A stretch of 64,000 bases of DNA from Deltaproteobacteria bacterium (GCA_029262335.1 JAJCZQ010000017.1:84250-148249); one strand, 5' to 3'. Shown: positions 33,545 to 41,012, counted from the stretch's first letter. The notes: generated from the letters alone by a model not told the origin. Made by a program: numbers and translations.

Positions 33545-34885
33545 TTGTCGAAAATATCTAAAAATACTGATTCAACTCAAATTAAGATTGCTTCCCACAA
33601 GGGAAAACTCGGTGTATTACTTCCGGGAATGAGTGGTGCTGTAAGTACTACCTTTATTGCCGGCATTGAGGCTATAAAAAAAGGGCTCGGAAGGCCAATT
33701 GGGTCCCTTACCCAAATGGGTACAATTCGACTCGGCAAAAGAACTGATAAGAAATCCCCGTTAATTAAGGATTTTATCGGTTTAACTGATATAAAAGATA
33801 TAGTTTTTGGAGGATGGGACATCTATCCTGACAATTGCTATGATGCAGCCGTTAAATCAGGTGTTCTAAAAAATGAATTACTCCAAAAATTAAAACCAAC
33901 TCTAAAAAAATCATCCCCGATGAAGGCTGTATTCAGCCAGCAGTATGTAAAGAACCTGTCCGGGACTCATGTAAAAAAAGGCAAGACAAAGATGGACCTT
34001 GCCGAACAGCTTATAAAAGACATAAATAAGTTTAAAAAAGATAATAAATTAGACCGCCTTGTTATGCTTTGGTGCGGAAGTACCGAAGTGTTTCTCAAAA
34101 TAACCAAAGTACACAGTACTCTAAAAAGTTTTGAAGCGGGCCTTAAAAAGAACAGCAAAGATATACCGCCAAGTATGATTTATGCATATGCTGCAATCAA
34201 ATGCGGTATTCCATACGGAAACGGTGCACCAAATCTTTCTGCAGATGTTCCGGCACTTGAAGAACTTGCAATAGAGAACAAAGTTCCTATTGCCGGTAAA
34301 GATTTTAAGACCGGGCAGACACTTATGAAAACTATTCTTGCTCCAGGTTTTAAGAGCAGGCTGCTGGGAATAAACGGCTGGTTTTCAACAAATATCCTTG
34401 GCAACAGGGACGGAGAAGTACTTGATGACCCATGGTCATTTAAAACCAAAGAAGAAAGCAAACTTAGTGTACTTGATTCAATATTTCAGCCACATCTATA
34501 TCCTGCGCTTTACTCAGATTTTTACCACAAGGTAAGGATTAACTACTATCCGCCAAGAGGTGATGAGAAAGAAGCCTGGGACAATATAGATATTTTCGGA
34601 TGGCTTGATTACCCGATGCAGATAAAGGTGAATTTCCTTTGCAGGGACAGTATCCTGGCAGCCCCTATTGTGCTTGACCTTGTCCTGTTTCTTGATCTTG
34701 CAAAACGTGCTGAAATGTTTGGTATTCAGGAATGGCTTTCATTTTACTTTAAAAGCCCGATGGTTAAGAGAGGTCTGTACCCAGAGCATGACCTTTTCAT
34801 TCAGCAGATGAAGCTGAAGAACACACTTCGCTTCCTAAAAGGCGAAAACCTTATTACTCACCTGGGTCTTGATTATTACGACTAG
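33545..34885 (+). CDS. Inositol-3-phosphate synthase
   Basis: A 446-aa NAD-dependent isomerase converting glucose-6-phosphate to 1L-myo-inositol 1-phosphate. The dinucleotide-binding segment is VLLPGMSGAVSTTFIAG, and family motifs NGAPNLSADVPALEELA, GKDFKTGQT, LLGINGWFSTNILGNRDG and DYPMQIKVNFLCRDSILAAP are all present. The start is TTG 33545, 9 bases after a GAGGT that lies at the end of rpsI; starts further upstream would overlap rpsI. It may supply inositol phospholipids or inositol-based solutes. No downstream inositol enzyme is in the window. The TAG overlaps the TAG of the convergent membrane protein gene. Confidence 0.9.
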   Translation: MSKISKNTDSTQIKIASHKGKLGVLLPGMSGAVSTTFIAGIEAIKKGLGRPIGSLTQMGTIRLGKRTDKKSPLIKDFIGLTDIKDIVFGGWDIYPDNCYDAAVKSGVLKNELLQKLKPTLKKSSPMKAVFSQQYVKNLSGTHVKKGKTKMDLAEQLIKDINKFKKDNKLDRLVMLWCGSTEVFLKITKVHSTLKSFEAGLKKNSKDIPPSMIYAYAAIKCGIPYGNGAPNLSADVPALEELAIENKVPIAGKDFKTGQTLMKTILAPGFKSRLLGINGWFSTNILGNRDGEVLDDPWSFKTKEESKLSVLDSIFQPHLYPALYSDFYHKVRINYYPPRGDEKEAWDNIDIFGWLDYPMQIKVNFLCRDSILAAPIVLDLVLFLDLAKRAEMFGIQEWLSFYFKSPMVKRGLYPEHDLFIQQMKLKNTLRFLKGENLITHLGLDYYD

Positions 34886-35385
34886 GTAACGGCTTTTTCT
34901 CTTATTCTTCTATTAATATCTTTAATGTGATGCCCAATTCTGTAATAAATCCAAAAGGGAAGTAATATTGAAAATGTTAGCTTTATGTAAGTTACGTAAT
35001 GATTTGATATTGCTTCGTTGATTTTTCCTTCATTTTCAAGAATTGTTAATATAATTATTGAAAATAACAATATTCCAAATATAAATGCACAATATCTAAA
35101 AGATATAACCCATAATAAACATATAAACTTATCAGCAAAGTTTTCGCCTTTGTTTCCACCATTACAGATATAGCAATAATATATTCCAATACCAAGAACT
35201 AGTGAAGATATGATCATCATGAAAATAATAGGAGAATTATTTTCAAATTGAATATTAAAATTCCTTAAGTATTTATTAATTAAGGAAACTTGCGGCAACA
35301 ATAGAAAAAAAAGTAAATATAAAAAAACAGATATATGCGAGAGTTTGCCGTTTATTATTTCTTCTTTTAAACCATTTAAATCCAA
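34882..35385 (-). CDS. Hypothetical membrane protein
   Basis: A 167-aa hydrophobic protein with about four membrane helices (ISVFLYLLFFLLLPQ, IIFMMIISSLVLGIGIYYCY, YCAFIFGILLFSIIILTI, LTFSILLPFWIYYRIG) and a basic C-terminus DINRRIREKA. The start is uncertain: TTG 35385 is the first in-frame start and lacks a well-placed Shine-Dalgarno. I do not recognise the family; it could be a DUF4870-like protein. AT content is higher than its neighbours. Upstream lies another membrane protein gene on the same strand. Confidence 0.6.
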   Translation of the reverse strand: MDLNGLKEEIINGKLSHISVFLYLLFFLLLPQVSLINKYLRNFNIQFENNSPIIFMMIISSLVLGIGIYYCYICNGGNKGENFADKFICLLWVISFRYCAFIFGILLFSIIILTILENEGKINEAISNHYVTYIKLTFSILLPFWIYYRIGHHIKDINRRIREKAVT

Positions 35386-35420
35386 AAGTACATGATTAAA
35401 CCTTAATATAAATTCACTTA

Positions 35421-36344
35421 TTAATAAACCGGTATTAAGAAATTCTTAAGCAGGTCCTGGCCGTCTGTTTCAGCCTTTATTTCCAGTTCCCAGTAAGTTG
35501 GTGGTCGTTCCTTAAGCTTTGTACGGTAAATTTCCTCAGACGGCAGATCAAACTGGACAGGTATTTGCAAAGATCCGTGCTTTTCCTCTGAAAAAAAATC
35601 GATATCCCTGGTTTCAGAGTAGAGGTGGTAACACACAACAACTGATTTTTTATTATCCCCCGACCCCCTTGTCTCGTATTTTTCTTCAATGCAGCTAAGA
35701 GTAGCATTAATGTGTCCGGCACCTTTTAGCCTGTTTTTAATAATAAAAGTAAGTTCCAGTCTGTTTCCAAGGAAATAGGGAAACTGGTTAAACCTCAGGG
35801 TACTCATGCCGTATTTTAAGTATCTGAATAGTTTTTTTAAATAGGTCAATATTATTATTGATACTGCCAGGTCAAATATGATCATTAATGCCATCGGGAA
35901 ATAACCAATTTTACTCTGACCAAGGAATTTAAATATGAAAATATGGAACGGTATTAAAAATAATATTAAAAAAACAGTACTGAAAAAAAACTTTATAAGG
36001 TCTGACCTGCTCCTGTCATTAATATGAGAGTGGTTCCAACTGTAGTCATTGTCCCATGGGGAAGCATTTACCAGAAACTTAGCGGGCCTGTAATTGAGGC
36101 TGAGAAGTCCGTGTATTACTAAAAAAAGCCCGGGCAATAAAAATACTCCTCCAAACATTGCAGCCATATACCTGGGTACATTAAATTTGCTGTCGGGTGT
36201 TTCAATAATATTAAATGAAATTAATACTATATATAGGCCTGCTGCTACGAATAAAAGACCAAACAGGACAGAGCTCCATCCGTGTATAGTTGTCCGGCTT
36301 ATTGGGGTTTTTCCCTTAATTTCATACCTTTCTTTTTTTACCAT
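35421..36344 (-). CDS. Hypothetical membrane protein, DUF3592-like
   Basis: A 307-aa protein with two N-terminal helices (about 22-45, 62-82), two central helices (about 122-142, 148-170) and a C-terminal soluble beta-rich domain (residues about 190-307; RLELTFIIKNRLKG, INATLSCIEEKYETRGSG, VCYHLYSETRDI, IPVQFDLPSEE). The last domain looks like a beta-sandwich as in DUF3592-type proteins. Function is unknown. It lies 35 bases upstream of the other membrane gene, so they may share a transcript, and is divergent from the DUF3147 gene. Confidence 0.65.
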   Translation of the reverse strand: MVKKERYEIKGKTPISRTTIHGWSSVLFGLLFVAAGLYIVLISFNIIETPDSKFNVPRYMAAMFGGVFLLPGLFLVIHGLLSLNYRPAKFLVNASPWDNDYSWNHSHINDRSRSDLIKFFFSTVFLILFLIPFHIFIFKFLGQSKIGYFPMALMIIFDLAVSIIILTYLKKLFRYLKYGMSTLRFNQFPYFLGNRLELTFIIKNRLKGAGHINATLSCIEEKYETRGSGDNKKSVVVCYHLYSETRDIDFFSEEKHGSLQIPVQFDLPSEEIYRTKLKERPPTYWELEIKAETDGQDLLKNFLIPVY

Positions 36345-36394
36345 TTATTGTTTTAGTATTTTAATTCTTAAAGTTAATCTTTATAGTAATATTT

Positions 36395-36745
36395 ATGATT
36401 TATATAGCACTCAAATTTTTTATTACAGCCGGGGTCGTGGTTGGAGTTTCTGAAATAGCCAAGAGGTCGGGTTATTTTGCGGCAATGCTGGCAGCTTTAC
36501 CGTTAACTTCCATACTTGCGATGATATGGATCTATGTGGATACGAAAGATTCACAGAAGATAATTGATCTTTCCTACGGAATATTTTGGCTGGTTTTACC
36601 AACCTTACTGTTTTTTATAGTATTGCCGGCACTGATTAAGAATCATTTTGGCTTTTGGCCTTCAATGATAATATCAATGGCAATAATGGTGGTCTTTTAC
36701 CTTTTATTTGCTTTCTTTGGTAAAAAGTTAGGTTTGCCTTTGTAA
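36395..36745 (+). CDS. DUF3147 family membrane protein
   Basis: A 116-aa protein with four hydrophobic helices, starting YIALKFFITAGVVVGVSEIA and having SGYFAAMLAALPLTSILAMIW, the DUF3147 pattern. Its function is unknown; the family is related to small membrane transport-like proteins. The stop lies one base from the stop of the convergent 31-aa lipoprotein gene. The 50-base intergenic space upstream is shared with the divergent membrane gene. Confidence 0.8.
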   Translation: MIYIALKFFITAGVVVGVSEIAKRSGYFAAMLAALPLTSILAMIWIYVDTKDSQKIIDLSYGIFWLVLPTLLFFIVLPALIKNHFGFWPSMIISMAIMVVFYLLFAFFGKKLGLPL

Positions 36746-36746
36746 A

Positions 36747-36842
36747 CTAAATACCCGGAATGAGGGGTACTCCGCATCCGCATCCGGAAAGTATAATAGT
36801 TACAGCTATGAGTAATAGTAGACCAGGTTTTATAAAATTCAT
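36747..36842 (-). CDS. 31-aa lipoprotein peptide (CGCG...IPGI)
   Basis: ATG 36842 to TAG 36747 encodes 31 residues. Residues 1-20 form a signal peptide with a perfect lipobox LSGC (Cys21), leaving an 11-residue mature peptide CGCGVPLIPGI. Tiny lipoproteins ending in VPLIPGI-like sequence occur in other genomes as far as I recall, without known function. It follows the 51-aa lipoprotein by 27 bases on the same strand. CGGAA is a weak ribosome site. The complete signal and lipobox make chance unlikely. Confidence 0.6.
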   Translation of the reverse strand: MNFIKPGLLLLIAVTIILSGCGCGVPLIPGI

Positions 36843-36869
36843 AAGTTAATTCCGGGATAAAGTATTAAT

Positions 36870-37025
36870 TTATTTTGTTACAGGTGACTGAACCTTGTAA
36901 CCTTTTTCTGTCATTATATATGCTGCACTTCCGCCTGCTGCTGCTCCTGCTACAAGAGCCACGCAGCTGGTTCCAAGAAGAGAAACACATATAACCATCG
37001 GTATTAAAAGATTTTTTAATTTCAT
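36870..37025 (-). CDS. 51-aa glycine-zipper lipoprotein, DUF3568-like
   Basis: ATG 37025 to TAA 36870 encodes 51 residues. A signal peptide (MKLKNLLIPMVICVSLL) is followed by GTSC (Cys21, imperfect lipobox) and CVALVAGAAAGGSAAYI, a glycine/alanine zipper as in DUF3568-type small lipoproteins, then TEKGYKVQSPVTK. It lies 65 bases downstream of the ECF sigma gene. Between them is a short GACC...GGTC inverted repeat. It may insert its zipper in a membrane. Function is unknown. Confidence 0.65.
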   Translation of the reverse strand: MKLKNLLIPMVICVSLLGTSCVALVAGAAAGGSAAYIMTEKGYKVQSPVTK

Positions 37026-37090
37026 TTTTCAGACCTAATAAGTTTTGGTCATTAGTATACTAAATTATTGGGTGATTTAAAAGTGGTTTG

Positions 37091-37663
37091 TTATGGGCTG
37101 CACGTTTCACACTCTTCACAGTTCTCATTCGGCCAGTCCCCGCCAATAAGCTTTCCGTTATCATCAAGCTTAAATTTACAACAGTCGATAAAGTGCTGCT
37201 TTATCATCTCTTTTCCCCTAAGAATCCTGGATTTGGCCGCAGGCAGGGATATGCTGAGTGTCTCAGCAACATCTTTCTGCTTCATGCCCCGAAGCTCGCT
37301 GAGTTCGACAGAGTCTCTGTATTTTTCGGGCAGGATTTTCACAAATGAACTGAGGCATGCTTTTATCTGGCAGTAAAGATCACCTTCAACTTCTATTTCC
37401 GGCACTATGAAGTCTTCATTGAACTCAATATTTATTTTGTTTCCGCTGTTCCTGTAATAATCAATAATTGTATTTCGTGCAATGCTGTATATCCATGCAG
37501 GAAGTTTTTCGGATTCTGTAAGGCTTTCTATGTTTTTATGGATCTTTATGAAAACATTCTGGAGAATATCTTCAGCTTCAACTTTATTGTTTACCCTTTT
37601 GTAGATAAAGGAATAGAGCTGCTTATTAAAATTGTCCCAGACTTCTTCAGTAGAGTAATTCAT
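37091..37663 (-). CDS. ECF RNA polymerase sigma factor, SigZ-like, with Cys-rich tail
   Basis: A 190-aa sigma factor. Region 2 includes FIYKRVNNKVEAEDILQNVF and LPAWIYSIARNTIIDYYR. Region 4 includes LPEKYRDSVELSELRGMKQKDVAETLSISLPAAKSRILRG. After region 4 comes FIDCCKFKLDDNG and a tail ending NENCEECETCSP. The CC...L.D.NG extension resembles Bacillus SigZ; the terminal CxxCxxC is a candidate metal or redox sensor. I prefer ATG 37663 (AGGAC upstream); ATG 37711 sits inside a perfect hairpin and adds 16 residues. No anti-sigma gene with a transmembrane helix is adjacent. It is probably read from the ECF-like promoter before the metallothionein-like gene. Confidence 0.85.
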   Translation of the reverse strand: MNYSTEEVWDNFNKQLYSFIYKRVNNKVEAEDILQNVFIKIHKNIESLTESEKLPAWIYSIARNTIIDYYRNSGNKINIEFNEDFIVPEIEVEGDLYCQIKACLSSFVKILPEKYRDSVELSELRGMKQKDVAETLSISLPAAKSRILRGKEMIKQHFIDCCKFKLDDNGKLIGGDWPNENCEECETCSP

Positions 37664-37700
37664 CGTATATATGTCCTGATTGTCATTGTGAGTAAAATGA

Positions 37701-37722
37701 AGCAATCTCATAAGAGATTGCT
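37701..37722 (-). repeat. Perfect 9-bp hairpin between metallothionein-like gene and sigma gene
   Basis: AGCAATCTC (37701-37709) and GAGATTGCT (37714-37722) form a 9-bp stem with a 4-base loop. On the minus strand TTCATTTT follows. It may work as an attenuator that leaves the small peptide mRNA in excess over the sigma factor, or it may shield its 3' end. Confidence 0.55.
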
Positions 37723-37768
37723 CCGTTGATTTTAAATATCTTAAAGAATCAATAATTACTAACTGATA

Positions 37769-37894
37769 CTATTTAGTACATGCGCATGAGCAGTTGCAGA
37801 CACCGTTGGCACAGTCGCAGCCTTCGCATTTACAGCTTTCATCACAGTTGCAGCCAGCGCAGTCACATTTCTTTTCTATTATAAGATTCTTCAT
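37769..37894 (-). CDS. Metallothionein-like 41-aa cysteine-rich peptide
   Basis: ATG 37894 to TAG 37769 encodes 41 residues with 12 cysteines at 10, 12, 15, 17, 21, 23, 26, 28, 33, 35, 37 and 39, in CxC and CxxC spacing (KKCDCAGCNCDE, CKCEGCDC, CNCSCACTK). The first nine residues MKNLIIEKK lack cysteine. A strong AAGGAG lies six bases before the ATG. There are no aromatic residues or histidines. This composition is that of metallothioneins, which bind Zn, Cd, Cu or Ag through thiolates. It does not match the GATA-like or SmtA folds I know and may be a new type. The promoter is of ECF type and the sigma gene follows. Confidence 0.82.
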   Translation of the reverse strand: MKNLIIEKKCDCAGCNCDESCKCEGCDCANGVCNCSCACTK

Positions 37895-37945
37895 GATTAT
37901 CTCCTTTTATGGGATTGTTTACCCATTTGTATATTTTACCTATAA

Positions 37946-37972
37946 AGACGGAGGAGTATGTAAAAAGATGCA
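37946..37972 (-). promoter_or_regulatory. ECF-type promoter of the metallothionein-sigma operon
   Basis: On the minus strand TGCATCT (37972-37966) and CGTCT (37950-37946) are 15 bases apart. A -10 CGTC(T) with a -35 some 15-17 bases upstream is characteristic of ECF sigma promoters. No sigma-70 -35/-10 pair is obvious here. It lies between the rpoD-side terminator and the metallothionein-like ATG, with a predicted leader of about 45 bases. Autoregulation by the sigma gene in the same unit is inferred. Confidence 0.6.
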
Positions 37973-37995
37973 AAAGAATTAAATTTTGTAATGCC

Positions 37996-38042
37996 TTAAA
38001 ATGAAAAAGGGGATACAGTTTGTATCCCCTTTTTCATTTTAA
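37996..38042. terminator. Strong bidirectional terminator (22-bp stem)
   Basis: Arms 37996-38017 and 38021-38042 are perfect inverse complements with a 3-base loop; the core is AAAAAGGGGATACA and TGTATCCCCTTTTT. T-rich sequence flanks it on both strands. It would end the sigma-70 gene transcript (minus strand, stop at 38058) and insulate the ECF-type promoter just beyond it. Confidence 0.9.
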
Positions 38043-38057
38043 TTTTATATTTTATTG

Positions 38058-39209
38058 TTACTGGCTTTTTAAGAAGCTTTCGAGATGGTCTTTGATATTG
38101 GAGTTTGCGAGTTTGCCAAGTGCGGCTTTTTCAATCTGCCTTATTCTTTCCCTTGTGAGATTAAACCTCTTACCAATTTCATCAAGAGTATAAGTACTCT
38201 GGCGGTCAATGCCGAACCTGAGTCTTATTATCTCTTCTTCTCTTTCGTTAAGAAGCAGAAGAGCTTCTTTTAATTTCTCTGCAAGAGAAGCTTTTGCAAT
38301 TACTGAGTCTGGAATCATAGCTTCTTTGTCGGAGACAGAATCAAGAAGAGTTGTCTTCTCTCCGTCGAGTACCGGTGTATCAAGGCTTATTGCATCATTT
38401 GTAGAATTAAGAATTCTTTTTACAACTTCAACAGATATGCCGGACTCATCAGCAATTTCCTGCGGGGTGGGTTTTCTTTCCATCTCTTTAGCAAGCTTAG
38501 CGCTTGTTTTGTAGACTCGGTTTGCCTGCTCCAAAAGATAAACGGGGACTTTGATCGTTCTTGTCTGGCCCTGGAGCGCCCTGAGTATTGCCTGGTGTAT
38601 CCACCATGAAGCATAAGTCGAAAATTTATAACCCTTGGTATGGTCAAATCTTTCAACAGCCCTCATTAGTCCAAGGTTTCCTTCCTGAATAAGATCAGGC
38701 AGTGGAAGACCTCTGCTCATATATCTTCTTGAAATTGTAATTACCAGTCTAAGGTTAGCTTTTACAAATCTTTGTTTTAGTCTTTGTGCCCATTCGAAAA
38801 ATACTTTTGTGAATGCGGCAAGGCAGTCAATTCTTTTATTAAGAACTTTCATCTTTGAGGGATTCTTACGAATCCTTGATTTCATTGCAGTAAGCTGGGT
38901 AACAAATGAATTCAGTTCTCTTGCTTTTGCTTCACATTTTTTAATTTTTGCTGAAATTTCAACTTCCTGTTTGGCTGTAAACAGTGGTTCAACCGCCATA
39001 TCTTTAAAATAGACATAAAGAAGCCTGAGCTGCTCATCAGGAACCCACTCATCTTCTTCATCTTTCTTTTTTGCGGCTTCTATACTGCTTTCGTCAATTT
39101 CAATTATTCCGTCTTCTATGTCGATGTCGATATCGTCATCACCAACAAAAGGCTCGAAATCTTCAGCATTTGCTTTTTTTTCACTCATATCTTTATATTC
39201 GACTTCCAT
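38058..39209 (-). CDS. RNA polymerase sigma-70 factor, RpoD-related
   Basis: A 383-aa sigma factor with an acidic N-terminus (FVGDDDIDIDIEDG). Region 1.2 (LLYVYFKDMAVEPLFTAKQEVEI) is followed by regions 2.1-2.4 (FVKANLRLVITISRRYMSRG, LIQEGNLGLMRAVERFDHTK, STYASWWIHQAILRALQGQ), region 3 (KEMERKPTPQEIADESGI) and region 4 (RLRFGIDRQSTYTLDEIG, TRERIRQIEKAAL). It lacks the long non-conserved insert of E. coli RpoD. Region 2.4 reads TRTIKVPVYLLEQ, different from the RIPVHM of most primary sigmas, so it may be a group 2 (RpoS/HrdB-like) factor. An AGAGG ribosome site supports the start. Confidence 0.88.
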   Translation of the reverse strand: MEVEYKDMSEKKANAEDFEPFVGDDDIDIDIEDGIIEIDESSIEAAKKKDEEDEWVPDEQLRLLYVYFKDMAVEPLFTAKQEVEISAKIKKCEAKARELNSFVTQLTAMKSRIRKNPSKMKVLNKRIDCLAAFTKVFFEWAQRLKQRFVKANLRLVITISRRYMSRGLPLPDLIQEGNLGLMRAVERFDHTKGYKFSTYASWWIHQAILRALQGQTRTIKVPVYLLEQANRVYKTSAKLAKEMERKPTPQEIADESGISVEVVKRILNSTNDAISLDTPVLDGEKTTLLDSVSDKEAMIPDSVIAKASLAEKLKEALLLLNEREEEIIRLRFGIDRQSTYTLDEIGKRFNLTRERIRQIEKAALGKLANSNIKDHLESFLKSQ

Positions 39210-39293
39210 TTTTTTCCTCTCGCAAGCATATTAATACTTTTTCAAATTCAAAGCATAATATAATCAGTGTTTGTATGATAATATGGCTGGAGG

Positions 39294-39310
39294 AATAACA
39301 GCTTGTTATT
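39294..39310. repeat. Small inverted repeat upstream of the sigma-70 gene
   Basis: AATAACA-GCT-TGTTATT is a perfect 7-bp palindrome with a 3-base centre, in the 162-base region between the sigma-70 and superoxide dismutase genes. It could be an operator; no more can be said. Confidence 0.3.
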
Positions 39311-39371
39311 TATCTCATCTAAACATGATTATAACAACTAATTATAACCAGCCTTCCGGTTGCCGTCTGAT

Positions 39372-39983
39372 TTATTTTGCGGAGCTAAAGTTTTGTGCTA
39401 CCTGATTCCAGTTAACAACGTTCCACCACGAACTTACGTAATCAGGTCTTCTGTTCTGATAATTCAGATAATAAGCATGCTCCCATACATCAAGTCCCAG
39501 TACAGGTTTTAATCCATCAGAGATGGGGTTGTCCTGATTAGGGGTTGAAGTAACAACGAGGTTGCCGTTACCATCTACACAAAGCCATGCCCATCCGCTG
39601 CCAAACCTTGTTGCAGCAGCTTTTGAGAACTGGTCTTTAAAGTTATCAAAACTTCCGAAAGCACTATTTATTGCATCAGCCAATTCGCCTTCAGGGTTTC
39701 CACCACCACCTGGACCCATGCATGGCCAGAAGAGACTGTGATTTGCATGACCGCCACCATTGTTACGGACTGCATTTCTGATGTTTTCGGGTATAGAATT
39801 TAAATCTGAGATCAGGTCTTCAACTGATTTTTCCTGAAGCTCAGGATGATTTTCAAGAGCAGCATTAAGGTTATTAACATAACCCTGGTGATGTTTTCCA
39901 TGGTGTATTTCCATGGTTTTAGCGTCAATATTCGGCTCTAAGGCGTCATAGCTATAAGGTAAATCCGGTAATACATGTGCCAT
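39372..39983 (-). CDS. sodA: Superoxide dismutase, Mn-type of Fe/Mn family
   Basis: A 203-aa enzyme dismutating superoxide. Metal ligands are His27 (EIHHGKHH), His82 (NHSLFW), Asp165 and His169 (LDVWEHAYY). [12 protein letters not shown] together with the second-shell Gln150 in TSTPNQDNP points to Mn rather than Fe preference. No signal peptide, so cytoplasmic. It has its own 200-base upstream region and is convergent with nothing; it reads in the same direction as the sigma-70 gene. Confidence 0.92.
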   Translation of the reverse strand: MAHVLPDLPYSYDALEPNIDAKTMEIHHGKHHQGYVNNLNAALENHPELQEKSVEDLISDLNSIPENIRNAVRNNGGGHANHSLFWPCMGPGGGGNPEGELADAINSAFGSFDNFKDQFSKAAATRFGSGWAWLCVDGNGNLVVTSTPNQDNPISDGLKPVLGLDVWEHAYYLNYQNRRPDYVSSWWNVVNWNQVAQNFSSAK

Positions 39984-40187
39984 TAATTATAACCTCACTA
40001 AATTGTTAAAATTATTACAAATTTTTAGATAAATAGATATAAATAAAGATTCATTATCTAACAAACTTACTTATTGTAACTCCATTATAGTTTGGTGTAA
40101 ATAGATAAATTCCCCATATATTAAATGATATTGCTTCAATTTTTATCAATTATGAGTAAAGTAAAGGTTTGAAGCATATTATAAGTT

Positions 40188-40949
40188 ATGAATAAGAATA
40201 AAATAATAGAACTTGTAGATGTACATAAAACTTTTGGTGAGAAAGTAGTACATGATGGTGTTAACCTTGATATTTATGAAGGTGAGAAAATTACCGTGCT
40301 CGGAGGGAGTGGTACCGGTAAAAGTGTATTACTAAAAGAAATTAACGGCCTTTTAAGGCCTGATAGCGGTAAAGTAATAATAAACGGCGGCGATATTACA
40401 ACAATGCCCGAGAGTGAACTAATCGATGTTAGGAAAAATATCGGAATGCTTTTCCAGGGAGCTGCACTTTTTGATTCACTGTCTGTATGGGACAATATTG
40501 CATATACACTGGTTGAGAATTCATCACTCAGCAGAGAAGAAATAGACAAAGTTGTTAAAAAGAAACTAAAACTTGTAGGACTGCCGGATATTGATGATAA
40601 AATGCCCGGAGACCTGAGCGGGGGAATGAAAAAGAGGGTGGGGCTTGCACGTGCCCTGGCAAAAACGCCCAAAATTCTGCTTTACGACGAACCTACTACC
40701 GGGCTTGACCCGCCAAATATTATCCGCATAAACGATCTAATTAACGATATGAACAAGAAGTTTAATATCACGAGTGTAATAATTACACACGATATTGAAA
40801 GTGCCTTTGCTGTATCTGACCGTATTGCTTTCCTTTATGAAGGCAAGATAGTCTTTGTTGGTTCCGTGGATGAGGCTAAAAATACAGACAATAAAGTCTT
40901 ATATAACTTTATTAACGGGGTTATGGAAGAAGAGCTGCAGTTTGTATAA
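40188..40949 (+). CDS. mlaF: MlaF-type ABC transporter ATP-binding protein
   Basis: A 253-aa ATPase with Walker A GGSGTGKS (39-46), LFQGAALFDSLSVWDNI (the MlaF-type Q-loop region), signature LSGGMKKRVGLARALA and Walker B ILLYDEPTTGLDP. The GAALFDSL and GGMKKRVG blocks are diagnostic for ATPases of the Mla/Ttg2 lipid transport family. Its permease partner mlaE is probably the gene at 30.7 kb, an unusual split. A TGCTTCAA / TTGAAGCA inverted repeat flanks the upstream region around 40132-40175. No Shine-Dalgarno is evident before the ATG. Confidence 0.9.
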   Translation: MNKNKIIELVDVHKTFGEKVVHDGVNLDIYEGEKITVLGGSGTGKSVLLKEINGLLRPDSGKVIINGGDITTMPESELIDVRKNIGMLFQGAALFDSLSVWDNIAYTLVENSSLSREEIDKVVKKKLKLVGLPDIDDKMPGDLSGGMKKRVGLARALAKTPKILLYDEPTTGLDPPNIIRINDLINDMNKKFNITSVIITHDIESAFAVSDRIAFLYEGKIVFVGSVDEAKNTDNKVLYNFINGVMEEELQFV

Positions 40950-41012
40950 CATCACCCCCGGTGATATCTATAATTTATTTACTTCAGATTTCAATAAACT
41001 CAATATTGTTTT

